DNA from: Rhizobiaceae bacterium
GTDB taxonomy: Bacteria; Pseudomonadota; Alphaproteobacteria; Rhizobiales; Rhizobiaceae
DNA: 64,000 nt
Reading direction: 5' to 3'
Assembly (NCBI GenBank): GCA_028279875.1
Contig: JANQMU010000015.1
Coordinates: 1 to 64,000 of the forward strand
Position 1 is the first letter of the stretch, and each line of letters begins with the position of its first letter. The notes under the pieces were generated by a model, which saw only the letters and a list, made by a program, of their open reading frames with translations, was not told where the DNA came from and ran no database searches. Positions 8,988 to 17,617 of this stretch are shown piece after piece. The position numbers were made by a program, and so were the translations under genes.

Positions 8988-10250
8988 CTAGTTCTCCAGC
9001 ACATTTACCAGCCATCCGTTCTCCAGGTGTGAAACCCAGGAGGCATGGGGTTCGGGCAAGGTGTGTGCACCAAGCTCTTCGAATGTGAGGGTTGCTTCAC
9101 CGCGATCATAACCCGCAAGCTGGGCACGTTGGGCGTCCGACCATGTGGTCACGTCGGACGGGATGTTCCACCCCCACCTCTCAGGATCGGCCATGATCAA
9201 CTGAAACTCCGGGCTGATAATGTGGTTCGCCGCCAGAAGCGCGGCCGGCGCGTTCGGTGCGTTCGAAGGGATCGCCACGTAATTCTTGTTGGCGAGTGTC
9301 CCCGTGTCGAGCACAAATGTTTTCACGGACGGAGGATAACTGCCTTCGGCGATCAAACGTGCCGCATTGCTGGGATCGAGGCGCATGGAAAAATTCACCT
9401 CGGAATTAGCCAGCAAGTCCTGAAGAGCCGCGATGGATGGCGGATAGGTTTTGCCTTCGCGCCACAGATTCGGCTCGATCTCGTTAAGATACGCCCAAAC
9501 CTTGGGCGCCATCTTGTCGAATGCGGCCTGATCGAACGGGCTTTGCAGGACACTGGGGTCGTCGGCCGCCCAGTGAAGAACATGTTTTACGAAGCTCAGG
9601 CCGTGGAAGTCAGGTGGCGCAGGATAGGTGAAGGTTCCCGGATTTGCCGCGATATAATCGCGAAGCGCTTCCAGGTTACGCGGCGGCTCCTCGACGAATG
9701 CTGAATTGTATTCGAAGACAAACTGCGCTGATCCCCAGGGTGACTCGTAACCTTCCACCGGTTCACCGAAGTCATTGGCAATCGAAGGATCCGACCAGTC
9801 GATGTGTTTGGCGTTCGGGATCGACTCCGCCCATGGGCCCAACAGCAGATCTGCTTCGCGCAACGTCCTGTAGTTGTCGCCATTGATCCAGATCAGATCG
9901 ACGGTTCCATCTTCTGTGACCCCCGCCTGCTTTTCCGCCAGGAGAAGGTTGACCACCTCTGCGGTGTCGGCAATCGGTACTCGGTTCAATGTTACATTAT
10001 ACCGATCCGCAAGGGCGCTGCCGAGATAATTGTCGACCCAGCCATTAATCTTGTCGCTGCCACCCCACATGTAGAAATTGACGGTCCCGCCATCGGCTTT
10101 GGAGACAACCTCATCCCACGAGCCAAAGTCGAGCACGCCATGGCTGTCAGCCTTGGCCGGCGTCGCATGTGCGGTCAGGCCGATCGCTAAACCCAATCCA
10201 AGCGCCACTCCCCTGGCGCCCGATCCGAAGTTGAATGCTGGTTGAAACAT
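8988..10250 (-). CDS. YnjB-like periplasmic substrate-binding protein
   Basis: A 420-residue protein with a signal peptide (VALGLGLAIGLTAHATPAKA, cleavage near residue 35) followed by a type 2 periplasmic binding fold. The stretches NFYMWGGSDKINGWVDNYLG, TVDLIWINGDNYRTLREADL, TFTYPAPPDFHG and NLWREGKTYPPS match the YnjB group (the binding component of the uncharacterised YnjBCD system) as I remember it. The ligand of that group is not established. GGGAG lies 7 bases before the ATG. The gene is divergent from a sulfatase, which suggests a sulfated or sulfonated organic ligand. It leads the four-gene importer operon. Confidence 0.88.
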   Translation of the reverse strand: MFQPAFNFGSGARGVALGLGLAIGLTAHATPAKADSHGVLDFGSWDEVVSKADGGTVNFYMWGGSDKINGWVDNYLGSALADRYNVTLNRVPIADTAEVVNLLLAEKQAGVTEDGTVDLIWINGDNYRTLREADLLLGPWAESIPNAKHIDWSDPSIANDFGEPVEGYESPWGSAQFVFEYNSAFVEEPPRNLEALRDYIAANPGTFTYPAPPDFHGLSFVKHVLHWAADDPSVLQSPFDQAAFDKMAPKVWAYLNEIEPNLWREGKTYPPSIAALQDLLANSEVNFSMRLDPSNAARLIAEGSYPPSVKTFVLDTGTLANKNYVAIPSNAPNAPAALLAANHIISPEFQLIMADPERWGWNIPSDVTTWSDAQRAQLAGYDRGEATLTFEELGAHTLPEPHASWVSHLENGWLVNVLEN

Positions 10251-10263
10251 ATGTACACTCCCT

Positions 10264-10275
10264 GAACAATTGTTC
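10264..10275. promoter_or_regulatory. Palindromic operator candidate between binding-protein and sulfatase genes
   Basis: GAACAATTGTTC is a perfect 12-base palindrome located 13 bases upstream of the binding-protein start, in the 171-base divergent control region. It is the best candidate site for the SorC-family regulator encoded beyond the sulfatase. Assignment rests on position and symmetry only. Confidence 0.45.
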
Positions 10276-10421
10276 GCAAAGCCTAGTCGCCGAACTTTGG
10301 TGCGTCAAGTTGGTGGCGAACGACCGGTGCGAAAATGGCCACTATTGCCTGTTGCCAGGGGCTCATGGGACAGTAGTCGGGGTTCGCGGCGGCCAATCTG
10401 TCGGAGAGGGGAGGCATCTTC

Positions 10422-12641
10422 ATGAATTCACCAGTCCAACGGGGAATTGGCATTACCCATGAGGAGTCGGTTCCGCCGCCGAGCCAGCGAAAGTCGGTCA
10501 CAGGCCCGGACATTCTTGTCGTGATGTTCGATGATCTCGGCTTTTCCGATCTTGGTTGTTTTGGATCGGAGATCAGTACACCCAATATCGATGCGCTTGC
10601 CGCTGCAGGCCACCGCTATAACAACTTCCACGCGACGACGCTGTGCGCGCCTTCGCGATCCTGTCTGCTGTCGGGACGCAATCACCACGCAATTGGAATG
10701 CGGATGCTGACGGGAGCACGGTATGATTGGCCGAGCGGCCAGGAGCGCGTGACAAAGCGCGCGGCCTTGTTTTCGGAAGTGCTTGTTCAGGCCGGATGGA
10801 ACACGCTGGCTGCCGGTAAATGGCATCTGCTTCCACAAGACCACCAGGGACCATCAGGGCCCTATGAACACTGGCCGTTGGGTCGCGGTTTCAATCGCTT
10901 TTACGGCTTTCTCGGTGGCGCCGCCAATCACTATTATCCGGAACTGGTGCACGACAATCACCATATCGAGCCGCCTCGAAGCCCAGAAGACGGATATCAC
11001 CTTACTGAAGATCTGATTGAAAAATCCCGCGGTTTTGTTGCTGACCACATCGCACACAGGGGAAGCAGTCCATTTCTTCTTTATCTGCCGCTCGGCGCTC
11101 CGCACGCCCCGCATCATGCGCCCCGTGACTATATGCAAAGGGTGAAGGGGCGCTACGATGCGGGCTGGGACGAACTGAGGAAATCCCGTTTTGAACGTCA
11201 ATTGGAACTCGGGATCACGCCAAAGGGCACGATGCTGCCGGCCTCCAATCCCGACGTCCGGCCATGGTCGGAGTTAACGCCGAACGAGCAGAAAGTCGCA
11301 GCGCGCTTTCAGGAGGCCTATGCGGCCTTCATCGAACACACCGATGCCATGCTTGGGCGGCTGTTCGAGTTTCTCAAGCGCGTCGGTCGCTGGGATAACA
11401 CTCTAATCCTTCTTACATCCGACAACGGTGCCGCGATGGATGGCGGCGAACTGGGGATCATGAGCCGCAGCCATTTCTTCAATTCCATCCCGATCAACCC
11501 CGACGAGATGGTCCATGACCTCGATATTGTTGGTGGACCACGCGCAGATTCCCAATACGCCCGTGGTTGGGCCCAGGCGTCCAATACCCCTTTGAAATGG
11601 TATAAGCGCTACACGCATGGTGGCGGCATACGCGCGCCCCTGATCGCGACATGGGGAAACAGGATGAAATCCCCCGGCCGGATTTTGGGTCAATTTCACC
11701 ACATGATCGATATTGCGCCGACACTCTATGAAGCGGCTGGCGTCTCATTGCCGGATGCCGTGAACGGACATCCACAGATTCCCCTGCACGGAAAGAGCAT
11801 GGTTTATTCTTTCGATGACCCATCTGCCGAGACGGTCCGGCGCAGACAATATTTCGAAATGACCGGTCATCGCGGAATCTGGTCGCAGGGCTGGAAAGCG
11901 GTAACTTGTCACCGGCCCGGCGCGCCCTACGATGACAGCGAATGGGAACTCTACCACCTGGACGAGGATTTCTCCGAGTCGAAGAATCTTGCAGGATCAG
12001 AACCCGACAGGTTGCGGGAAATGATCGCACTATGGTGGCATGAGGCCGGCGCGTACGATGTCCTTCCTCTTGACGACCGTTACATGGAGCTGTTTCGCGA
12101 ATATCGCAAGGACGAGCGCTCACCGCTCTATCGCGGGAGAATCGATTACTATCCACCTCTCAGCCACATCGAACGGCCGGCGACACCCCCGCTCGAAAGC
12201 AGCTGGTTCAAGATCGAAGCGCTGGCTGCCGGAGCCATGGAAGGAGTCATTCTGGCCTATGGGTGCGGTTCATCCGGGTTTTCATTCTACGTGAAGAGCG
12301 GCGAATTATACTTTGAATACAATGCAGTGGGTCCAGTACTCTTAAAGAAAATGCCGATTCCCGATGGCGAGCGCCATGTTCTGGCCTTTGAGTTCGATCC
12401 GAAGGGCGACGGCCAGGCACGTGGGCGCCTGGCTGTGGATGATGCGGTGGCCGACTGGTTCAGTTTCGAGCGCGTCCTGCCTTTCCTGTCCTCAGCTGGA
12501 ATGGATGTGGGAGCCGACAGGTTCGAAACTGTCAGCAAGCAATATTCAGGTGCGTTCCCGTTTGTCGGCGTGCTGGAACGCGTCTCGATCCTCACGGGCC
12601 TTAACCAGGATCATCGTCCACGGCGCCGGGACGACTATTGA
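10422..12641 (+). CDS. Type I sulfatase (arylsulfatase family, long S1_4-like form), cytoplasmic
   Basis: A 739-residue formylglycine-dependent sulfatase. The catalytic signature is C75-A-P-S-R79 within LCAPSRSCLLSGRNHH, a cysteine-type site matured by a formylglycine-generating enzyme (none seen here). Metal-site residues are visible in VVMFDDLGFSDLG and in LTSDNGA. The C-terminal 150 residues are a beta-rich, laminin-G-like extension (from EALAAGAMEGVILAYG), as in the ~780-residue actinobacterial AtsA-like enzymes. There is no signal peptide, so it should act in the cytosol on an imported ester. GAGGGGAGG precedes the ATG by 8 bases. It is divergent from the YnjB-type importer and overlaps the convergent regulator gene by 7 bases. 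The substrate is unknown. Confidence 0.92.
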   Translation: MNSPVQRGIGITHEESVPPPSQRKSVTGPDILVVMFDDLGFSDLGCFGSEISTPNIDALAAAGHRYNNFHATTLCAPSRSCLLSGRNHHAIGMRMLTGARYDWPSGQERVTKRAALFSEVLVQAGWNTLAAGKWHLLPQDHQGPSGPYEHWPLGRGFNRFYGFLGGAANHYYPELVHDNHHIEPPRSPEDGYHLTEDLIEKSRGFVADHIAHRGSSPFLLYLPLGAPHAPHHAPRDYMQRVKGRYDAGWDELRKSRFERQLELGITPKGTMLPASNPDVRPWSELTPNEQKVAARFQEAYAAFIEHTDAMLGRLFEFLKRVGRWDNTLILLTSDNGAAMDGGELGIMSRSHFFNSIPINPDEMVHDLDIVGGPRADSQYARGWAQASNTPLKWYKRYTHGGGIRAPLIATWGNRMKSPGRILGQFHHMIDIAPTLYEAAGVSLPDAVNGHPQIPLHGKSMVYSFDDPSAETVRRRQYFEMTGHRGIWSQGWKAVTCHRPGAPYDDSEWELYHLDEDFSESKNLAGSEPDRLREMIALWWHEAGAYDVLPLDDRYMELFREYRKDERSPLYRGRIDYYPPLSHIERPATPPLESSWFKIEALAAGAMEGVILAYGCGSSGFSFYVKSGELYFEYNAVGPVLLKKMPIPDGERHVLAFEFDPKGDGQARGRLAVDDAVADWFSFERVLPFLSSAGMDVGADRFETVSKQYSGAFPFVGVLERVSILTGLNQDHRPRRRDDY

Positions 12642-13609
12642 GCCGCCACCAAAAAACGAGCTGTGTCTGCGTCGGTCAGCAAAACATTGAACCAACCGCC
12701 ACGAAGAGCACCGAGAATTGGGCGATGCTTTCGCTGCCCTCCGGCGACAAGGACGCTGATATCCAGCCGGGCGAGATCGTGCAGGGCAAGCCCGATTTTG
12801 ACATCATCGGTGGACCAGTAGAGGTGGTTGCCGGCCTCATCAAAAAAATAGCCGAGCGCATCTCCCACCGCGCCACGTCGTGTCAGTTCGGCGAGTGCGT
12901 TGGCGTCGATGGCTTCTTGCTGAACCAACACGGAATCGGCATCCAGAGTCCCCACACTTTGCATTGCGATGTCAGCGTTGCGTGCGTGTTCGAGCGCCTC
13001 GCTAATGGTCGGTTCAACCACAAGCGTTTGCTTGATTTCGGGGCTGGACACATAGGTCGGAGCGGAAATGATCTTGGTTTGACCGCCGATCGCTTCTGCA
13101 AGTTTTGCGGTGATGTCGTAACTGCTGAACCCGCCCCGCGAAAACGATCCGACCCCCTCAAGAGTCATGAAACAGCAATCGACCGGGGCGCCCGGGGCGA
13201 AATATTTTCCCATGCGCGAGATTGTTCGGCCCAATCCCAGTCCCACCACGTGTCCGGGCCTGACCTGATCGACAAGCCAACCGGCCGCCAGCTTCGACAG
13301 GTCTGAAAGAAGCAGATCATCCGTCTCTGATGTTGATACGATCCGAACATCCCGCAAACTGAACTTGGTCAGGACTTCCTGTTCGAGATCAAAGAAGGGC
13401 TCGTCTGGAAAATGTATCCGTGTCTCCACTACACCGGATTGCCGGGCGAGCTTCAGCGTGCGGCTGACGCTTACCCTCGACATGCCCAGCGCGCTCCCAA
13501 TCTCTTCCTGGGAGAGACCTTTCTCATAGTAGAAATGTGCAACACGCGCGCAATTCCTGTGCTGCTCGGCGGAGAGCTTATTCATATTTCCGTATTCGCT
13601 TTTGTTCAT
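12635..13609 (-). CDS. SorC/DeoR-family sugar-binding transcriptional regulator
   Basis: A 324-residue protein: N-terminal HTH (GLSQEEIGSALGMSRVSVSRTLKLA, about residues 31-56), then the SorC sugar-binding domain, a NagB-like fold with GHVVGLGLGRTISRMGKYF and SVLVAGGQRKHRPILGAL. These regulators respond to phosphorylated sugars or related metabolites. An alternative start is the internal ATG at 13585 (MNKLSAEQ), which has a poor GGA nearby; neither start has a strong ribosome site. It is convergent with the sulfatase (7-base overlap) and probably controls the sulfatase and importer. It could autoregulate, but I see no copy of the GAACAATTGTTC palindrome upstream of it. Confidence 0.9.
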   Translation of the reverse strand: MNKSEYGNMNKLSAEQHRNCARVAHFYYEKGLSQEEIGSALGMSRVSVSRTLKLARQSGVVETRIHFPDEPFFDLEQEVLTKFSLRDVRIVSTSETDDLLLSDLSKLAAGWLVDQVRPGHVVGLGLGRTISRMGKYFAPGAPVDCCFMTLEGVGSFSRGGFSSYDITAKLAEAIGGQTKIISAPTYVSSPEIKQTLVVEPTISEALEHARNADIAMQSVGTLDADSVLVQQEAIDANALAELTRRGAVGDALGYFFDEAGNHLYWSTDDVKIGLALHDLARLDISVLVAGGQRKHRPILGALRGGWFNVLLTDADTARFLVAAQ

Positions 13610-14070
13610 AAGTTGGTTTCATATCCTCTCACGCTCTCAACAACAAAACCAGAGAAGCCCTGCACCAAACAACCCAGCGGACCGATGATTGGTGATTGGA
13701 CGTTGATGTCTGGCCCTCCAACGACTGCAACAGCCACGTTCACGGGCGCCATCCCGATCGAACGCTGTCTTCCATTGATTCTTTCAGCTTTATCGCCACT
13801 CCTCCATCTTGAACCCGTCATCGTCAAGTCTTGGCCTAAAGCCGCACTTTCTTCCAACAAATGGGACATTCAAGAGCGGGTGGCGGAGCGAATTTCGATT
13901 GGATCGCCAGAAGTGCGGTGCAGAAATCTTATTAAGCCAACGGAAATATGAAAATCCGCCTGACGAATGGCGATGCCATACCCGTCAGCCAGCCGCACAG
14001 GGATGCGGCGTCCGACATGCTGGGCCCGCCCGGCGGAGCCTGATAACGGCCTCACATTTTCGATTTGATC
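13610..14070. other. 461-base gap, no supported gene
   Basis: A minus-strand frame of 87 codons (13606-13869) overlaps the regulator start as ATGA but has no ribosome site and no recognisable family. I see no repeat, RNA or terminator here. The promoter of the SorC regulator must lie in this stretch. Confidence 0.4.
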
Positions 14071-14463
14071 CTAAATGTCCTCGTCAAAATAGGGTAGGTC
14101 GGCGAGCAGGACATTGACGAAGTCTGGAACCGGTGTCACCGGGAACCGGACCGCCCGAATATGCTCGCGATGTTCCGTCAACGCTTTGACCACTCTGTGC
14201 ATGCCATCCATTAACCGGCCCTCGGCGCACAGGATGACCGGATAGGTCAGATCGGTCTCTTTGACCAATGCCATATGGTGCGCGAGTGATCGTGGTGTCG
14301 GGATCGCACCGGGTTCCTGATACCACCAGTTTTCGTCGATCTCGGAAATATCGTCGATGGGGACGTCGAGAACATCCAGACATTTCGCAGCTCTGATCAA
14401 TTTGTGAACATCCCAGACGCAGGTGTCTGAACCGACCAGGCGGGAATGGTACTGCTTTCTCAT
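14071..14463 (-). CDS. Small ParB-like conserved protein
   Basis: A 130-residue protein from the ATG at 14463, preceded at 8 bases by AGAGGAAA. An in-frame extension to 14544 lacks such a site. The segments IDDISEIDENWWYQ, TPRSLAHHMALVKETDLTYPVILCAEGRLMDGMHRVVKAL (about residues 60-100) and PDFVNVLLADLPYFDEDI match small proteins often labelled ParB-like. The GRLMDGMHRVVKAL core resembles the ParB/Srx nuclease-like fold motif (GxxxDGxHR). No HTH follows, so a role in chromosome partition is unlikely. No functional partner is apparent; the gene stands alone. Confidence 0.7.
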   Translation of the reverse strand: MRKQYHSRLVGSDTCVWDVHKLIRAAKCLDVLDVPIDDISEIDENWWYQEPGAIPTPRSLAHHMALVKETDLTYPVILCAEGRLMDGMHRVVKALTEHREHIRAVRFPVTPVPDFVNVLLADLPYFDEDI

Positions 14464-14682
14464 GAACCGGCTTTCCTCTGAATTGCATGGGCGGGAACGA
14501 TATCCGTGCAAGTCGGATGCATCAACGAACAGCGGTTTGGCCACATTCTATGCGTTCAGGAGCTACGGCGCGCTGTGTGACTGCTCATTGCTGATGGGCT
14601 CCTGCCAAGCCAGGCGGAGGTGGAAATTGAAGCGGCGACAGCTCTTTTGAGCGCTCAGGTCGTAGGCAACCGAAAGACGAGT

Positions 14683-15024
14683 CTATTCCGGTTGATGTAA
14701 ACCGAAGCGCATACCCTGCGGATCCCGGCAATTGCAGAATTTGCCGAAGCCTGATTCCGCCACGACCTCTTCGGCCTCGCCACCCAGTTCACGCACTTTG
14801 CGGGCCGCCGACTCGATGTGTGCGACGCGCAGATAGGGGACCATTCCCCACTCTGGGTCGTTGCCATGGAGGCCCATTCTGCCGCCGGGCGTTTCGAACC
14901 AGCCATTGCTGCCGTCTTCCATCGGCGTGTAGCGCCAACCGAACAGCCCGGTGAAAAACGCTGCCGTTCTTTCAGTCTCGCCGCTGCCCATTTCAACGAA
15001 ACTGACTGTTCCTTCCTCGCCCAT
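14683..15024 (-). CDS. VOC-family (glyoxalase-like) protein
   Basis: A 113-residue single vicinal-oxygen-chelate module, starting at ATG 15024 with AGGAG 7 bases upstream. It shows the beta-alpha-beta-beta-beta pattern: VSFVEMGSGETERTAAFFTGLFGWRY, GWFETPGGRMGLHG, VPYLRVAHIESAARKVRELGGEAEEVV, GKFCNCRDPQGMRFGLHQ. This is the CFP-30B/lactoylglutathione-lyase-like branch with no assigned reaction. It lies beside and in the same direction as the AraC regulator gene (82 bases apart), so the two may be co-transcribed. Confidence 0.82.
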   Translation of the reverse strand: MGEEGTVSFVEMGSGETERTAAFFTGLFGWRYTPMEDGSNGWFETPGGRMGLHGNDPEWGMVPYLRVAHIESAARKVRELGGEAEEVVAESGFGKFCNCRDPQGMRFGLHQPE

Positions 15025-15105
15025 GGCACGACTCCTCGATTGCCTGTGTCCGACGGACATAGGCGGTGTTTCCTGCTCAGTCTTGAAGAAATGCGAAATC
15101 GCCGC

Positions 15106-15918
15106 TCACCGATCGCCGATGCCCGGCAGGTCGCCGAGACGCGCTCGGCGCGCGGTGCCGGGCGGCATGCCTGCCATTTCTGTGAATTCGCGCGTCATAT
15201 GGGCCTGATCGGCGTAACCGCAAGCAATCGCGATTTTGGACAGGGACTCTTTTGTCGTCATGACAAGCGGGTGCGTCTTCTCGAAGCGAATGAGCCGGGC
15301 GTAGCGTTTCGGATCCATTCCTACAGTGTCCTGAAAACGATCCGAGAGCCGTTTGGTCGTCCAACCGACCTGTGATGCAACCGCTGCGATCCTCATTTGG
15401 CCGCCGCTTTCATTGATGAGACGAAGAGTGCGAAGAATACGTCGGTCCGGCAACCTGGCGCGCCAGCGCATTTGCTCCTCGATCCAGGCACCTGTTTCAA
15501 AAAGCGAATCTTGTGTCGACGACGTGCGGGCTCGATCCATCAACTCGTCCGAGCCCGACCCAATCAGATCTGCCAGCGGCGTGGGCCCGCTCCCCGGTGT
15601 GACGCGTTCACCGAGCAGCAAGAGGGGCGCCCATGGCGGCAAGACAATCTCAACGCACGACAGCGCGCCGTCATGCGCCGATCGGGCGGGAGGCGATCCG
15701 GCGGCAATCAGCACCGGATCGTCGATGACACGATCTGCGCCGCCAGAGGAAAGCGAGAGCTTCCCCTCAAGAGGAATGAGGACGAGCGCTCCTGAAGAAG
15801 ACCGTTCGCGCCGCACAACCGGCCCAGGCGATTGCTCGCAATAGGCCACAAGCTTCGCGGAACCAGCGCCGCCCAGGCCTGTCGAGCGTCCACATTCGAT
15901 CGAGAACACTGGCGTCAT
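15106..15918 (-). CDS. AraC-family transcriptional regulator
   Basis: 270 residues with an N-terminal cupin-like ligand region (VLIPLEGKLSLSSGGADRVIDDPVLIAAGSPP) and a C-terminal double HTH (about residues 165-260: RIAAVASQVGWTTKRLSDRFQDTVGMDPKRYARLIRF then LSKIAIACGYADQAHMTREFTEMAGMPPGTARR). It is divergent from the outer-membrane protein gene at 16104, whose block it may control. A degenerate copy of the first 66 bases of this gene plus its upstream region is found at 20398-20487. The effector is unknown. Confidence 0.88.
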   Translation of the reverse strand: MTPVFSIECGRSTGLGGAGSAKLVAYCEQSPGPVVRRERSSSGALVLIPLEGKLSLSSGGADRVIDDPVLIAAGSPPARSAHDGALSCVEIVLPPWAPLLLLGERVTPGSGPTPLADLIGSGSDELMDRARTSSTQDSLFETGAWIEEQMRWRARLPDRRILRTLRLINESGGQMRIAAVASQVGWTTKRLSDRFQDTVGMDPKRYARLIRFEKTHPLVMTTKESLSKIAIACGYADQAHMTREFTEMAGMPPGTARRARLGDLPGIGDR

Positions 15919-16103
15919 GGTGACACCTTAGCGTGACGCCTCCGCTCGAAGCAAAGGAACAGGGCCGCCTTTCGGTACCAAACGCCAGTGCCGACATGTA
16001 AGCACACTCGGCTTGTATGGTGCTTGCAACGGGCACCCGACCCTTGAATTCCTCCGAGATCGCGATAAGTCTCCCGTTGTAGTTGTGTTGTCAGAGGTGG
16101 GGC

Positions 16104-17558
16104 ATGATGTCTGGGTCGCACCACACCGCCTTTGTTCGGCGGACAGGTATCGCTGTTGTGGCTGCATTCGCTTTGGCTGATGCTTCCCACGCGGCGAGCA
16201 GCGACCCGATGCTCATCGTTGATGACGACAATCTGAAGGTCCGAATGCATGTTCAGGCCGGCATCAATGCCGTAGCAGAGGGCAATCTGTTCTGGATCCT
16301 GTCCGACATATTCGCCCCTATTTTCGAGTACGACCCGGATAAAGAATGGATCGAATACTATGTGAAATCCGGGATCAGCTTTTCGCGGACCTGGCCGGAC
16401 GGGGTGACTGGCTACGGAAAGGCGTCCTTCGTCGCCTCCTACACCCAGGGAACCGATCCCTATGATTTCAGCAATACCGGGCGAATAACGCTCGAGGAGG
16501 CTTATATCGGGGCGCGCAAGACGTTTGACGATTCAGTCGAGCTGGATGTGTCCGTGGGTCCTCAGGAACTCCGTCTTGGAACGGGTATGCTCATTGCCAA
16601 TGGAGGGTCGAGTGGCTTCGAGCGCGGGGCGCTCAAGTTCGGGCCAAGGAAAGCCTGGGAGATGGCGGCTATCGGCCGGCTGACCCATGGCCGCACCAAG
16701 GCAACGGCTTTCTACCTGGACCCCAACGAAATGCCTTCGACGGACAACAGGAACCAACTGGCAGGCCTTGATCTGCGCTTCGATGCGGAAAAAGGTGGTT
16801 ATGTCGGCGGAACCTATGTCCATATTCTGGAGTCCGACAATCCCTATCCGCAGGTTGTACCGGGGGGAAGCGGCGCGCCGACAATCGTGGAAAATGCGCG
16901 AGAAAAACTGAATGCGGTCGGCTTCTACGCTCGAACAAATCCTCTCGAAACCGGATTCGGGTCTTCGTTTATCGGCGTGGACGCCGCGGTCGAATGGAAC
17001 GACAGAACCGACATGCTGGCCTGGGCCGGCCGGTTTCAGGCGGGCCATACCTGGACTGACCGACCATGGTCGCCGTCGTTGACCTACACGTTCAAGACTT
17101 TCTCGGGCGACGACCCAAACACCCCCGGCCAGGAAAGGTTCGACCCCCTTTTCTACGATGGCAATCCGAGCACATGGGCGACAGGCTCAAAGTCCTCCAT
17201 GACCTTCATCAACTCAAATGTGCAGGCACACGAACTGGCATTGAGCGTAAAACCGACAGCACGGGACAAACTGACCTTCCGCTATGCGCATATCCGCGCC
17301 AATGAATTGCGGAGCCCGGTACAGTTCGGCCAGGCAACGCGCCTCGATATTGGCGGTGTCAACAATGTCGTGACCGGTGTCACCGATCCTTATCTCGCGG
17401 ATGACTTTTTTGTTGAGTACAGCCGGACCATCAATCCGAACACCTTCCTGACCGCGGGCCTCAGCGCCTCCCTGCCCAACGAGGGTCTCAACCTGGCGGC
17501 CGGCCGAGACCTTCCGGTTTGGTATGGAGGCTTTCTGAACCTCGTGGTCAACTATTAG
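16104..17558 (+). CDS. Outer-membrane beta-barrel protein, alginate-export-like
   Basis: 484 residues from ATG 16104 (AGAGGTGGGG just upstream; the next ATG at 16107 is equally possible). A signal peptide (RRTGIAVVAAFALADASHA) is followed by alternating amphipathic strands with many Tyr/Trp/Gly, such as YYVKSGISFSRTWPDGVTGYG and ITLEEAYIGARKTF. It ends in ...YGGFLNLVVNY, an aromatic C-terminus fitting a barrel. The SVGPQELRLGTGMLIANG region and overall length resemble the alginate-export (AlgE-like) porin family, which also includes many channels unrelated to alginate. Followed 59 bases later by a secreted serine hydrolase and then an MscS channel, all on the same strand. Specificity unknown. 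Confidence 0.72.
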   Translation: MMSGSHHTAFVRRTGIAVVAAFALADASHAASSDPMLIVDDDNLKVRMHVQAGINAVAEGNLFWILSDIFAPIFEYDPDKEWIEYYVKSGISFSRTWPDGVTGYGKASFVASYTQGTDPYDFSNTGRITLEEAYIGARKTFDDSVELDVSVGPQELRLGTGMLIANGGSSGFERGALKFGPRKAWEMAAIGRLTHGRTKATAFYLDPNEMPSTDNRNQLAGLDLRFDAEKGGYVGGTYVHILESDNPYPQVVPGGSGAPTIVENAREKLNAVGFYARTNPLETGFGSSFIGVDAAVEWNDRTDMLAWAGRFQAGHTWTDRPWSPSLTYTFKTFSGDDPNTPGQERFDPLFYDGNPSTWATGSKSSMTFINSNVQAHELALSVKPTARDKLTFRYAHIRANELRSPVQFGQATRLDIGGVNNVVTGVTDPYLADDFFVEYSRTINPNTFLTAGLSASLPNEGLNLAAGRDLPVWYGGFLNLVVNY

Positions 17559-17617
17559 CCCGACCGCGAAAACCAAAGGACCTCGCGGGCCGAAACCTGA
17601 ATGCAAGGGAGCCGAAA

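Noticed and set aside
13606-13869. 87-codon minus-strand frame overlapping the SorC regulator start as ATGA
   Set aside because: No ribosome site, no recognisable family, and base composition like the surrounding non-coding sequence. The overlap is probably chance, since the regulator may start at 13585.
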